In this document: positions 1-5,336 of the stretch, piece by piece
Layout: every line of letters starts with the position of its first letter
How positions within the stretch are numbered: the stretch's first letter is position 1
Assembly: GCA_024636135.1 (NCBI GenBank)
Contig: JAGXHP010000118.1
Location: 1 to 5,336, forward strand
Origin: Chloroflexota bacterium
Lineage (GTDB): Bacteria; Chloroflexota; Limnocylindria; QHBO01
Direction: 5' to 3'
DNA: 5,336 nucleotides
Program-made: the position numbers and the translations under genes
The notes under the pieces: generated by a model
What the model was told of the DNA's origin: nothing
The model's input: only the letters and a program-made list of their open reading frames with translations
Database searches by the model: none

Positions 1-148
1 CCTGGCCGGCTCGATCAACGCCCTGATGGCCGACGCCACCACCCGCGAGGTGATGGGACGCGCGGCGCGCAATCGGGCCGTCGAGCACTTCAGCTGGGAC
101 GCGATCGCGCGCCAGACCGCCGATCTGTACCGGACCCTCGTGGAATAG
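1..148 (+). CDS. Glycosyltransferase family 4 C-terminus, glycogen synthase-like (partial)
   Basis: This is the last 48 codons of a gene that enters from the left edge, read from base 2 and ending in TAG at 146-148. The visible tail runs from LAGSINALMADATTREVMG through a basic helix (RAARNRAVEHF) to FSWDAIARQTADLYRTLVE. A closing helix with FSWDAIA..T..LYR is typical of GT-B fold GT4 enzymes. It closely resembles the actinobacterial-type glycogen synthase (GlgA/GlgM), which transfers glucose from a nucleotide sugar or makes maltose 1-phosphate in the cytoplasm. The nucleotide-sugar site lies upstream and is not visible, so the exact substrate is inferred. Another GT4 enzyme, such as a sucrose or lipid glycosyltransferase, is possible. 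No U-rich hairpin follows the stop. Confidence 0.8.
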   Translation, partial: LAGSINALMADATTREVMGRAARNRAVEHFSWDAIARQTADLYRTLVE

Positions 149-226
149 GACGCCGACGTCATCAGTCGAACCGGCCTACTCTGTCCGAGTTCAGAGGCCG
201 GCTGCCCGGCGTCGCTTCGTCAGGCT

Positions 227-231
227 GGAGG
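227..231 (+). promoter_or_regulatory. Shine-Dalgarno GGAGG before the 60-codon ORF
   Basis: GGAGG ends ten bases before the ATG at 242. It is the only good ribosome binding site in the 149-437 stretch. It favours translation beginning at 242 rather than at any start of the downstream DUF4260 frame, none of which has a comparable site. Confidence 0.4.
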
Positions 232-241
232 CCGGAAACAC

Positions 242-424
242 ATGATCAAATGGCTGCGCCGGCGGGTGGCACGTCTCGAGCGACGCTGGATCTCGGATGA
301 AGCCGATCGTCAGCGCCACGACGAGCACGTCCGGGGGCGGCTCAACCAAACGGCTGCGCCCAACGGAGCCGAATCCGACTCCGACGAGCATGTCGCTGAC
401 CGGCGTGACTCCCACGCCGGATGA
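242..424 (+). CDS. Possible small basic/charged protein, 60 aa, unrecognised
   Basis: This ORF is preceded by GGAGG at 227-231 with good spacing. The product starts MIKWLRRRVARLERRW and continues as an Arg/Asp/Glu/His-rich hydrophilic chain. It has no signal peptide, membrane segment or family I recognise. Residues 1-30 could form an amphipathic charged helix. It overlaps, in another frame, the possible N-terminal extension of the DUF4260 gene, and its TGA ends 13 bases before the ATG at 438. It could therefore act as a leader ORF that couples translation into that gene. Third codon positions are GC-rich but less so than in the competing frame over 297-437, which weakens the case for a real protein. 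It may be a chance ORF. Confidence 0.3.
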   Translation: MIKWLRRRVARLERRWISDEADRQRHDEHVRGRLNQTAAPNGAESDSDEHVADRRDSHAG

Positions 425-437
425 CCGCCCGGTGGGC

Positions 438-791
438 ATGACGGGCGTGATCCTGAGGGTCGAGGCGATCGTCCTGTTCGTCGCCGGCGTGCTGCTCTAC
501 CTCCAGCTGAACGGACACCCCCTGTGGCTCCTCCCCCTGCTGCTCGCGCCCGATCTCTCGATGATCGGCTACGTGCGGGGGCCGCGATTGGGCGCGGTGA
601 CCTACAACCTCGCGCACAACCTCGCGACGGCGCTGGTCGTGCTGGCGATCGGCTGGTTCGGAGCCATCGCGCCCTTGGCGCTCGCTGGAGCGATCCTCGT
701 CGCCCACGTCGGGATGGACCGCTCGCTGGGGTACGGACTCAAGCTTCCGACCGACTTCCGTGACACGCACCTGGGTCGCATCGGCCGATAA
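438..791 (+). CDS. DUF4260-family small integral membrane protein
   Basis: From the ATG at 438 the product is 117 residues, about the usual DUF4260 length. It opens with the family-like ILRVEAIVLF. Hydrophobic segments lie near residues 5-25, 28-46, 62-78 and 79-92. Conserved family features are LAPDLSMIGYVRGPRLGA (37-53), YNLAHN (56-61), AHVGMDRSLGYGLKLP (89-104) and FRDTHLGRIG (107-116). The family has no established function; the Asp, His and Arg residues near the membrane face are conserved. The frame is open further upstream, with ATGs at 297 and 390 and a GTG at 432. An N-terminus from 297 would add a 47-residue Pro/Thr-rich tail that the family normally lacks, so I chose 438. No good Shine-Dalgarno supports any of these starts. 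The stop lies seven bases before the amidohydrolase ATG, so the two are probably co-transcribed. Confidence 0.8.
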   Translation: MTGVILRVEAIVLFVAGVLLYLQLNGHPLWLLPLLLAPDLSMIGYVRGPRLGAVTYNLAHNLATALVVLAIGWFGAIAPLALAGAILVAHVGMDRSLGYGLKLPTDFRDTHLGRIGR

Positions 792-798
792 TCGTCCG

Positions 799-2196
799 AT
801 GGATCTCCACGGAACGCCGATCACTCGCCGCCGCCTCCTTGCCGTCGGGGCGGGTGCCACGGCCGCCGGCCTGGCAGCATGCGCCACGCCGATTCCGACG
901 CTCACCCCGATTCGGAGTCAGACCGCTGCTCCAGATCTTTCGTCGCCTCCGACGACCACCACTGCGCCGAGTCGGAGCATGAGCTCCGAGCCCGCACCGG
1001 CATCGGACCGCCGGCTCCTGTTCCGCGATGGCGCCGTGGCCGACGGTCGCTCGTCCAGCCTCCAGCGCAACGTCTCGATCCTCGTGGATGCTGGGACGAT
1101 CGCATGGATCCGGTCGGCGGGTGGCGAGGAGGACGCGGCCGGTGCCACGGTCATCGACTGCGCCGGCGCGGTCTTCGTCCCGGGCATGGTCGACTGCCAT
1201 AGCCACGTCACCGGTCCGGGCGGCGCGAACTGGATCGCGCGCTTCGACGACCCGCCGGATGTCCTTGCCGCCGTAGCGGAGGAGAACGGGCGCATCGGGC
1301 TTGCGGCCGGCGTGCGATGGATGCGGGACGTCGGATCGCCGATCGGCGTGGATCCCTTCGACGGCCGAGAGCGAGCCCTGGCGCTTGGCGTCCGCGATCG
1401 TTGGGCGGGGCGTGCCGACCGGCCCTACCTCCGCGCGGCCGGATCGTGGATCTTCAGGGCCGGCGTTAACCCGATGCGGTCCGCGATCGAGGCATCGAAT
1501 GCCGATGAGCTGCTGGCAGGCGCCATCGGCCAGCTCGATGCCGGCGCCGATCTCGTGAAGCTTTACATGGACGGGCCGGACGTCGACGTGTCGCCATGGA
1601 CCGCCGCCGAGGTCGCCCGGGTCGTCGAGGCGGCCCATGGGCGCGGCGCGCGGGTTGCGGCACATTCCGGGCGGCTGAACGGCGCGCGCGAGGCTGTCTT
1701 GGGCGGCGTCGACTCGATCGAGCACGGGTTTGACCTGGACACGAGCGTGGCGGCCGAGATGGCGGCACGCGGGACGACCCTTGTGAGCACCCTGGCGGTC
1801 ATGCGGTCCTGGCTGAGCTTCGGCGACACCACGACGATGGACCGCTTTGCCGGAGCGGCCGGACGTGCCTCGATCCAGGCCCGGCTCGAGCAGGGCGAGG
1901 CATCGGTCCGCCTGGCACGCGACGCCGGGGTTGCGATCGCCACCGGCAGTGACTGCGGTGGCGGGTCGCTGCGCGCCAACCAGCTGGCGTGGGAGGTGAC
2001 GAGCCTGGTGGCCGCCGGTCTCGAGCCGATGGACGCGCTGGCGGCGGCGACCTGGCGCGGCGGCGAGCTCATCGCTGAGGCCGAGGCCGGGGTGATGCGC
2101 GAGGGCGGACCGGCCGACTTCTTCCTTGTCCACGGCGATCCATTGTCGGATCCGGAGGCGCTGTGGCGCGTGTGGCGCACGGCCTGGGCCGGCTGA
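799..2196 (+). CDS. Tat-exported lipoprotein amidohydrolase (imidazolonepropionase-like, COG1228 type)
   Basis: The product is a 465-residue metal-dependent hydrolase. The N-terminus has a twin-arginine motif TRRRLLA (9-15), a short Ala/Gly hydrophobic stretch and a lipobox LAAC with Cys28. A Pro/Thr/Ser-rich tether follows (about 29-70), so the enzyme probably sits lipid-anchored outside the membrane. The amidohydrolase fold then shows VPGMVDCHSH with the metal-binding HxH (His134, His136), DLVKLY with Lys254 as the likely carbamylated lysine, His289 (VAAHS), His309 (IEHG) and Asp385 (GSD). A C-terminal strand region has GPADFFLVHGDPL. The metal-ligand set looks complete, so it is probably active on a cyclic amide, lactam or peptide-like bond. 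The substrate is unknown; imidazolonepropionase, prolidase-like and similar enzymes share this layout. I chose ATG 799 over the upstream GTG 760 because it puts the Arg motif close to the N-terminus and avoids overlap. No clear Shine-Dalgarno is visible; coupling to the gene before it is likely. Confidence 0.88.
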   Translation: MDLHGTPITRRRLLAVGAGATAAGLAACATPIPTLTPIRSQTAAPDLSSPPTTTTAPSRSMSSEPAPASDRRLLFRDGAVADGRSSSLQRNVSILVDAGTIAWIRSAGGEEDAAGATVIDCAGAVFVPGMVDCHSHVTGPGGANWIARFDDPPDVLAAVAEENGRIGLAAGVRWMRDVGSPIGVDPFDGRERALALGVRDRWAGRADRPYLRAAGSWIFRAGVNPMRSAIEASNADELLAGAIGQLDAGADLVKLYMDGPDVDVSPWTAAEVARVVEAAHGRGARVAAHSGRLNGAREAVLGGVDSIEHGFDLDTSVAAEMAARGTTLVSTLAVMRSWLSFGDTTTMDRFAGAAGRASIQARLEQGEASVRLARDAGVAIATGSDCGGGSLRANQLAWEVTSLVAAGLEPMDALAAATWRGGELIAEAEAGVMREGGPADFFLVHGDPLSDPEALWRVWRTAWAG

Positions 2197-2239
2197 CCGC
2201 GCCTCGTTTTGGTTCACCGATCAGGCATGCATCCTGCTG

Positions 2240-2245
2240 TATCAT
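2240..2245 (+). promoter_or_regulatory. Probable -10 element of the lacI-SBP-permease operon
   Basis: TATCAT matches five of six bases of TATAAT and fits the TAnnnT pattern. It lies in the 56-base gap after the amidohydrolase, one of the few locally AT-richer stretches here. The predicted start of transcription is 2252-2253, at or one base before the repressor GTG. No good -35 is seen at normal spacing; the nearest candidate, TTCACC at 2213-2218, leaves a 21-base spacer. Promoters of leaderless genes often depend mainly on the -10, so this is plausible but unproven. Confidence 0.5.
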
Positions 2246-2252
2246 CCCCTTT

Positions 2253-3287
2253 GTGAAAGCGCTTACATCGCGTTCGACCCACCGGCGTCGCCGCGGGACT
2301 ACCATCTACGAGGTCGCTCGTCACGCCGGCGTCTCGATTGCGACGGTTTCGCGAGTTCATCGCGACGCCGACTTGGTCTCGGCAGAGACCCGGGAGCGGG
2401 TTCGCCGGGCCGCGGCGGAGCTCAACTATCGGCCCAGCCGTCTCGGCCGCTCGCTGGCACGAGGACACCACGAAGCGACGGGCATCGTCTTCCCCGATCT
2501 ATCCGGCCCGTACTACTCGGCGGTGATCCTCGGCTACGAGGAGGCGTCGGCGGCCGAGGAACAGAGCGTGCTCATCCTGGCCACCCACGGCCGAGAGGCA
2601 TCCGGAAGCCAGGTCCTGGATCTCGCCGATCGCGCCGACGGGCTCGTGCTGTTCGGCCAGACGGTCGGCGACGATATCGTCAAGGAGCTCGAACGCCGCC
2701 ACGTCCCGACGGTGCTGCTCGCTCGTCCCGCGCTCGGCCAGGTGGACACTGTCTGCGTGGAGAATCGATCCACGGCACAAGCGCTTACCGGGCATCTACT
2801 CGCGCATCGCTACTCGCGCATTGCCTTCATTGGTGATCCTGCCACCTCGCCCGACGTGGCCGAGCGCTGGGATGGCTTCATCACCGCGATGAGAGCGGCT
2901 GGCCGCGACCCGGAACCTCCGGTTCGCTCCGGTTTCCGAACGGCCGACGGCCTCTCCGCCGCCCGCTCGGTGCTGATGGGCCGAGATCGTCCGGACGCCG
3001 TCGTCTGCGCAAACGATGAGATCGCCATGAGCGTGATCGAGGTCGCTCGCGATGTCGGCCTCACTATTCCGGCTGACGTGGCCGTGACCGGCTGGGATGA
3101 CATACCGGTGGCACGCCACCTTGCCCCACCGCTCACGACCGTCCGTCAGCCGATGCGCGAGCTGGGTCGCCGCGCGGCCGAACTGCTCACGGATCGGATC
3201 TCGACGCACCGAACCGATCCGGTGCACGAACTCTTGCCAACGGAACTGGTGATTCGCTCGAGCTGCGGGTGCGTCGCCACCACATGA
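2253..3287 (+). CDS. LacI-family transcriptional regulator
   Basis: The product is 344 residues from GTG 2253, the usual LacI-family length. The helix-turn-helix is TIYEVARHAGVSIATVSRV (about 17-35), followed by the third helix with SAETRERVRRAAAELNYRP and the hinge region RLGRSLARG (63-71). The periplasmic-binding-protein-like sensor domain starts near ATGIVFPD (75-82). It includes RIAFIGDP (189-196), CANDEIAMSVIEVA (252-265) and GWDDIPVARHLAPPLTTVRQP split around residues 280-300; Asp255 and the WDD at 281-283 are typical effector-pocket positions. No other in-frame start exists between 2253 and the HTH. The frame is open back to GTG 2163, but that would add 30 residues the family lacks. 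No Shine-Dalgarno precedes 2253, while a -10 ends eight bases before it, so the mRNA is probably leaderless. It likely represses itself and the importer genes and is released by an imported sugar or derivative. The effector is unknown. Confidence 0.93.
   Translation: MKALTSRSTHRRRRGTTIYEVARHAGVSIATVSRVHRDADLVSAETRERVRRAAAELNYRPSRLGRSLARGHHEATGIVFPDLSGPYYSAVILGYEEASAAEEQSVLILATHGREASGSQVLDLADRADGLVLFGQTVGDDIVKELERRHVPTVLLARPALGQVDTVCVENRSTAQALTGHLLAHRYSRIAFIGDPATSPDVAERWDGFITAMRAAGRDPEPPVRSGFRTADGLSAARSVLMGRDRPDAVVCANDEIAMSVIEVARDVGLTIPADVAVTGWDDIPVARHLAPPLTTVRQPMRELGRRAAELLTDRISTHRTDPVHELLPTELVIRSSCGCVATT
2254..2267 (+). promoter_or_regulatory. LacI-family operator (cre-like palindrome) over the repressor start codon
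   Basis: TGAAAGCGCTTACA is an inverted repeat with a central CG; six of seven arm pairs are complementary. It fits every fixed position of the cre consensus TGWNANCGNTNWCA used by CcpA-type LacI-family regulators. The gene it covers encodes a protein whose recognition helix, SIATVSRV, resembles that of regulators that bind such sites. It begins at the second base of the GTG start and just after the predicted transcription start. Bound repressor should therefore block initiation or promoter escape for its own gene and the two transporter genes. Binding itself is inferred. Confidence 0.72.
2776..2789 (+). promoter_or_regulatory. Weak candidate auxiliary operator inside the repressor gene
   Basis: The ten bases AAGCGCTTAC of the start-codon operator recur exactly at 2779-2788, including the perfect 8-base palindrome AAGCGCTT. 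The centre is about 522 bases downstream of the first operator. The outer positions match poorly: four fixed positions of the cre consensus are missed. It encodes Gln-Ala-Leu-Thr in the sensor domain, so coding demand could explain it. A looping partner, like lac O2, is a possibility only. Confidence 0.25.
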
Positions 3288-3294
3288 GGAGGAA
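3286..3294 (+). promoter_or_regulatory. Strong Shine-Dalgarno for the binding-protein gene
   Basis: GAGGAGGAA contains AGGAGG (3287-3292), eight bases before ATG 3301, and overlaps the repressor's TGA stop. It contrasts with the absence of any such site before the repressor and the permease. It would allow the binding protein to be made at a higher level than its operon partners. Confidence 0.8.
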
Positions 3295-3300
3295 GACACG

Positions 3301-4572
3301 ATGAGCAGCAACCGATGGGCACGTGCTGCGGCCCTCACGCTGGGAGCAATGGTGTTGCTGACCGCCTGCGGCCGCGCTGACGAGGGTGGGGGCGCATCGG
3401 AGGCCGCCTCCCAGGCACCCGAAGTTGATACCGGGGGGGCCAGCGGCGAGATCAGCGTCTGGGCCATGGGCACCGAGGGAGAGAATCTTGACGTGCTCGC
3501 GGAGGCGTTCACCGCCGAGAACCCGGATATCACAGTCAACGTGACGGCCGTGCCGTGGGATGCGGCCCATGACCGTATCGTGAACGCCATCGCCGGCGGG
3601 GAGGGTCCCGACGTGACCATGATCGGTACGACCTGGATGGGCGAGTTCGCCCAGCTTGGTGGCATCGATCCGACACCGGCGAATATCGACCCGTCACAGT
3701 TCTTCGAAGGAGCGTGGAACACGACCGTGGTCGACGGCACTTCCTATGGCGTGCCGTGGTACGTCGAAACGCGACTGCTCTACTACCGTACCGACCTTGC
3801 GTCCGAGGGCGGCGTGACGGAGGCTCCGGCGACCTGGGATGACCTGAAGGCGCTGGCGGAGAGCATCCAGGCTGCAGGCGCCGAATACGGCATCAACCTC
3901 CAGCCCGGTGGCACCGGCTCGTGGCAGACCTTCATGCCATTCTTCTGGCAGGCCGGTGGAGAGATTCTCGATGGCGACGGCAACTTCACGCTGGACGGTG
4001 GACCGTGCGTCGAGGCACTGACGTTCTACGACTCATTCTTCGAGGAGGGGCTGACGGCACCTGCGGCCGGCGATGTCCCGATTGAGGGCCAGTTCGCCAA
4101 TGGCGAGGTCGGCGGCTTCATCAGCGGTCCCTGGATGATCGGCATCGTGACCGATGCGGGTGCCGATCCGGCGACCTGGACGGTCGCCCATCAGCCAACC
4201 GAAGAAGCCGGCACGTCATTCGTTGGAGGGAGCAACCTCGGCGTCCTGGCCCAGTCAGACAACAAGGACGCGGCGTGGGCATTCGTGGAGTACCTCTCTC
4301 AGCCGGATGTCCAGATCTCGTGGTACGAGACCGTCAGCGACCTGCCCTCGGTCAAATCCGCGTGGGATGACGAGGCGCTGGCCGGTGACGAGCTGCTGTC
4401 CGCGTTCGGTGACCAGCTCGCCGACGCCAAGGCGCCGCCGGCGATCGCGACATGGGAGCAGGTTGCGGCCGAGATCGATGCGGCCATCGAGCAGGTGACA
4501 GTGGGGGATGCGACTCCCGAGGAGGGCTGTGCCACGATGCAGGAGGCAGCCACGGCCATCGGGGCTGGCTAG
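3301..4572 (+). CDS. Sugar ABC transporter substrate-binding lipoprotein (family 1, MalE-like)
   Basis: The 423-residue product is the extracytoplasmic receptor that captures a sugar and delivers it to the membrane permeases. A Sec lipoprotein signal (basic SSNRWAR, hydrophobic AAALTLGAMVLL) ends in lipobox LTAC, with Cys23 as the lipid site. A Gly/Ala/Ser/Glu linker (24-48) tethers the mature protein. The family-1 (COG1653) pattern follows: ISVWAMGTEGENLDVLAEAF, NPDITVNVTAVPWDAAHDRI (74-93), GEGPDVTMIGTTWMGEFAQLG (hinge-proximal, 100-120), YGVPWYVETRLLYYRTDL (149-166), WDDLKALAESI, SGPWMIG (275-281), GGSNLGVLAQS (309-319) and AWAFVEYLSQPDVQ (325-338). The many Trp and Tyr residues suit stacking on sugar rings. 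The sequence resembles maltose/trehalose-type receptors, but the ligand cannot be called. Mature Cys236 and Cys410 could pair. The start is fixed by AGGAGG eight bases upstream. Confidence 0.94.
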   Translation: MSSNRWARAAALTLGAMVLLTACGRADEGGGASEAASQAPEVDTGGASGEISVWAMGTEGENLDVLAEAFTAENPDITVNVTAVPWDAAHDRIVNAIAGGEGPDVTMIGTTWMGEFAQLGGIDPTPANIDPSQFFEGAWNTTVVDGTSYGVPWYVETRLLYYRTDLASEGGVTEAPATWDDLKALAESIQAAGAEYGINLQPGGTGSWQTFMPFFWQAGGEILDGDGNFTLDGGPCVEALTFYDSFFEEGLTAPAAGDVPIEGQFANGEVGGFISGPWMIGIVTDAGADPATWTVAHQPTEEAGTSFVGGSNLGVLAQSDNKDAAWAFVEYLSQPDVQISWYETVSDLPSVKSAWDDEALAGDELLSAFGDQLADAKAPPAIATWEQVAAEIDAAIEQVTVGDATPEEGCATMQEAATAIGAG

Positions 4573-4575
4573 ACC

Positions 4576-5336
4576 ATGACCGGCAACTCGTCCCGCGCCA
4601 GGGATGCGGAGGAATCCGCCTCCCTGGCCGGGCGGTCGCACACCCGCGAGCACCTGGTCGCGTGGAGCTTCGCCGTTCCGTTCCTCGTGCTCTTTGCGGT
4701 GTTCATGGCCGGGCCGATCGCGGCCGCGCTGGTCACCAGCTTCACCGACATGCGGGTCACCGACATCCGGAACCCGCTCTCGGTCGACTTCATCGCGATC
4801 GAGAACTATCTCGCCGTCCTGGGCGACGCCCGATTCCAGAAGGCGGCGGCCAACACGGCCGTCTTCGTGCTGGTCGGCGTGCCTCTCACGATGACACTCG
4901 GGCTGGCTGCGGCGGTCGGCCTGAACCAGGGGATCGTGCGTTTCCGGACCTTCTTCCGGGTGGGCTTTTACCTGCCGGTCGTCACCAGCATCGTGGCCAT
5001 CGCCGTGGTGTGGCGGCTGCTGCTGGGGACCGAAGTCGGCCTGATCAATGGCGTCCTTGCCAGCTTCGGCGTGGACGGGCCGGGCTGGCTGACGGATGAG
5101 CGCTATGCGCTGTGGTCGATCATCGCCATGGCCGCGTGGCGCAACCTCGGATTTCTCATGGTCATCTTCCTGGCCGGACTGCAGACGATTCCCGGCGACC
5201 TGTACGAGGCGGCCGAGGTGGACGGGGCAAGTCCCTGGCAGCGATTGAAGGGCATCACCCTGCCGCTCATGCGCCCAACCCTGCTGTTCGGCGCGGTCAT
5301 CACCGGCATCGGCTACGTGCAGTTCTTCGAAGAACC
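4576..5336 (+). CDS. Sugar ABC transporter permease, MalF type (partial, runs off right edge)
   Basis: The ATG lies three bases after the binding-protein stop and the frame is open to the window end, giving 253 full codons. A polar N-terminal tail (1-27) precedes membrane segments near residues 29-53, 93-116, 130-151 and 179-202, with another beginning near 235. The permease signature EAAEVDGASPWQRLKGITLP (211-230) matches the EAA loop EAAxxxGAxxxQxFxxIxLP that docks with the ATPase on the cytoplasmic side. NTAVFVLVGVPL and FYLPVVTSIVAIAVVW are typical of COG1175 (MalF/UgpA-like) permeases. There is no long MalF-style periplasmic insert, as in most non-enterobacterial members. Only about the last 40-50 residues should be missing. 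No clear Shine-Dalgarno precedes it, so translation is probably coupled to the gene before. A MalG-type partner is expected next. Confidence 0.93.
   Translation, partial: MTGNSSRARDAEESASLAGRSHTREHLVAWSFAVPFLVLFAVFMAGPIAAALVTSFTDMRVTDIRNPLSVDFIAIENYLAVLGDARFQKAAANTAVFVLVGVPLTMTLGLAAAVGLNQGIVRFRTFFRVGFYLPVVTSIVAIAVVWRLLLGTEVGLINGVLASFGVDGPGWLTDERYALWSIIAMAAWRNLGFLMVIFLAGLQTIPGDLYEAAEVDGASPWQRLKGITLPLMRPTLLFGAVITGIGYVQFFEE

Noticed and set aside
197..210. Small hairpin GCCGG-CTGC-CCGGC as a terminator after the glycosyltransferase
   Set aside because: The stem is only five pairs and no T-run follows. Such hairpins arise often by chance at this GC content.
421..424. ATGA stop/start overlap at the end of the 60-codon ORF
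   Set aside because: The ATG at 421 is not in the DUF4260 frame and reaches a stop after six codons.
760..798. GTG 760 as the amidohydrolase start
   Set aside because: It would overlap the DUF4260 gene and add 13 residues before a Tat motif that sits at the usual place with ATG 799. No ribosome binding site favours it.
739..2217. Long minus-strand open frame (492 codons) opposite the amidohydrolase
   Set aside because: It is antisense to a gene with clear catalytic motifs. Its product is Arg/Gly/Pro/His-rich with no recognisable domain, as expected for the reverse frame of GC-rich coding DNA.
2163..2252. GTG 2163 as the repressor start
   Set aside because: The 30 added residues do not belong to the LacI family, overlap the amidohydrolase gene and would lie across the likely promoter.
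2796..3740. Minus-strand open frame of 314 codons across the repressor and binding-protein genes
   Set aside because: It spans two well-supported genes and their junction on the other strand, and shows no domain or ribosome binding site of its own.
4452..5099. Plus-strand open frame overlapping the binding-protein and permease genes
   Set aside because: It is Gly/Arg/His-rich out-of-frame translation. The frame with the EAA loop and membrane segments is the real one.

Overview
The window is GC-rich bacterial DNA with tightly packed genes, all on the + strand. GC-rich third codon positions, several GTG starts and a glycogen-synthase-type glycosyltransferase suggest Chloroflexota or Actinomycetota. 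No marker gene here settles the phylum.

Layout. Bases 1-148 hold the 3' end of a GT-B (GT4) glycosyltransferase, most like the actinobacterial-type glycogen synthase. Bases 149-437 hold no firm gene, only a possible 60-codon ORF with a good Shine-Dalgarno. Then comes a small DUF4260-type membrane protein (about 438-791). Seven bases after its stop starts an imidazolonepropionase-like amidohydrolase (799-2196) with a Tat plus lipobox signal, so it is probably anchored outside the membrane.

A 56-base gap after the amidohydrolase carries a -10-like hexamer. It leads straight into a three-gene unit: a LacI-family repressor (2253-3287), a family-1 sugar-binding lipoprotein (3301-4572) and a MalF-type permease (4576 to beyond the window end). 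The spacings within this unit are 13 and 3 bases, which implies one transcript. The second permease (MalG type) and any glycoside hydrolases or kinases would lie beyond the right edge.

How it works together. The repressor most likely senses a sugar or a derivative of it and controls both its own gene and the importer. A cre-like LacI-family palindrome lies over the repressor's own start codon, and the predicted transcription start falls at or one base before that codon. The repressor mRNA is therefore probably leaderless, with the operator serving as its first codons. This is the most distinctive feature of the window. The imported sugar cannot be read from the sequence. I see no RNA genes, CRISPR arrays, insertion sequences or convincing intrinsic terminators, and no sign of a wholly new multi-gene system.
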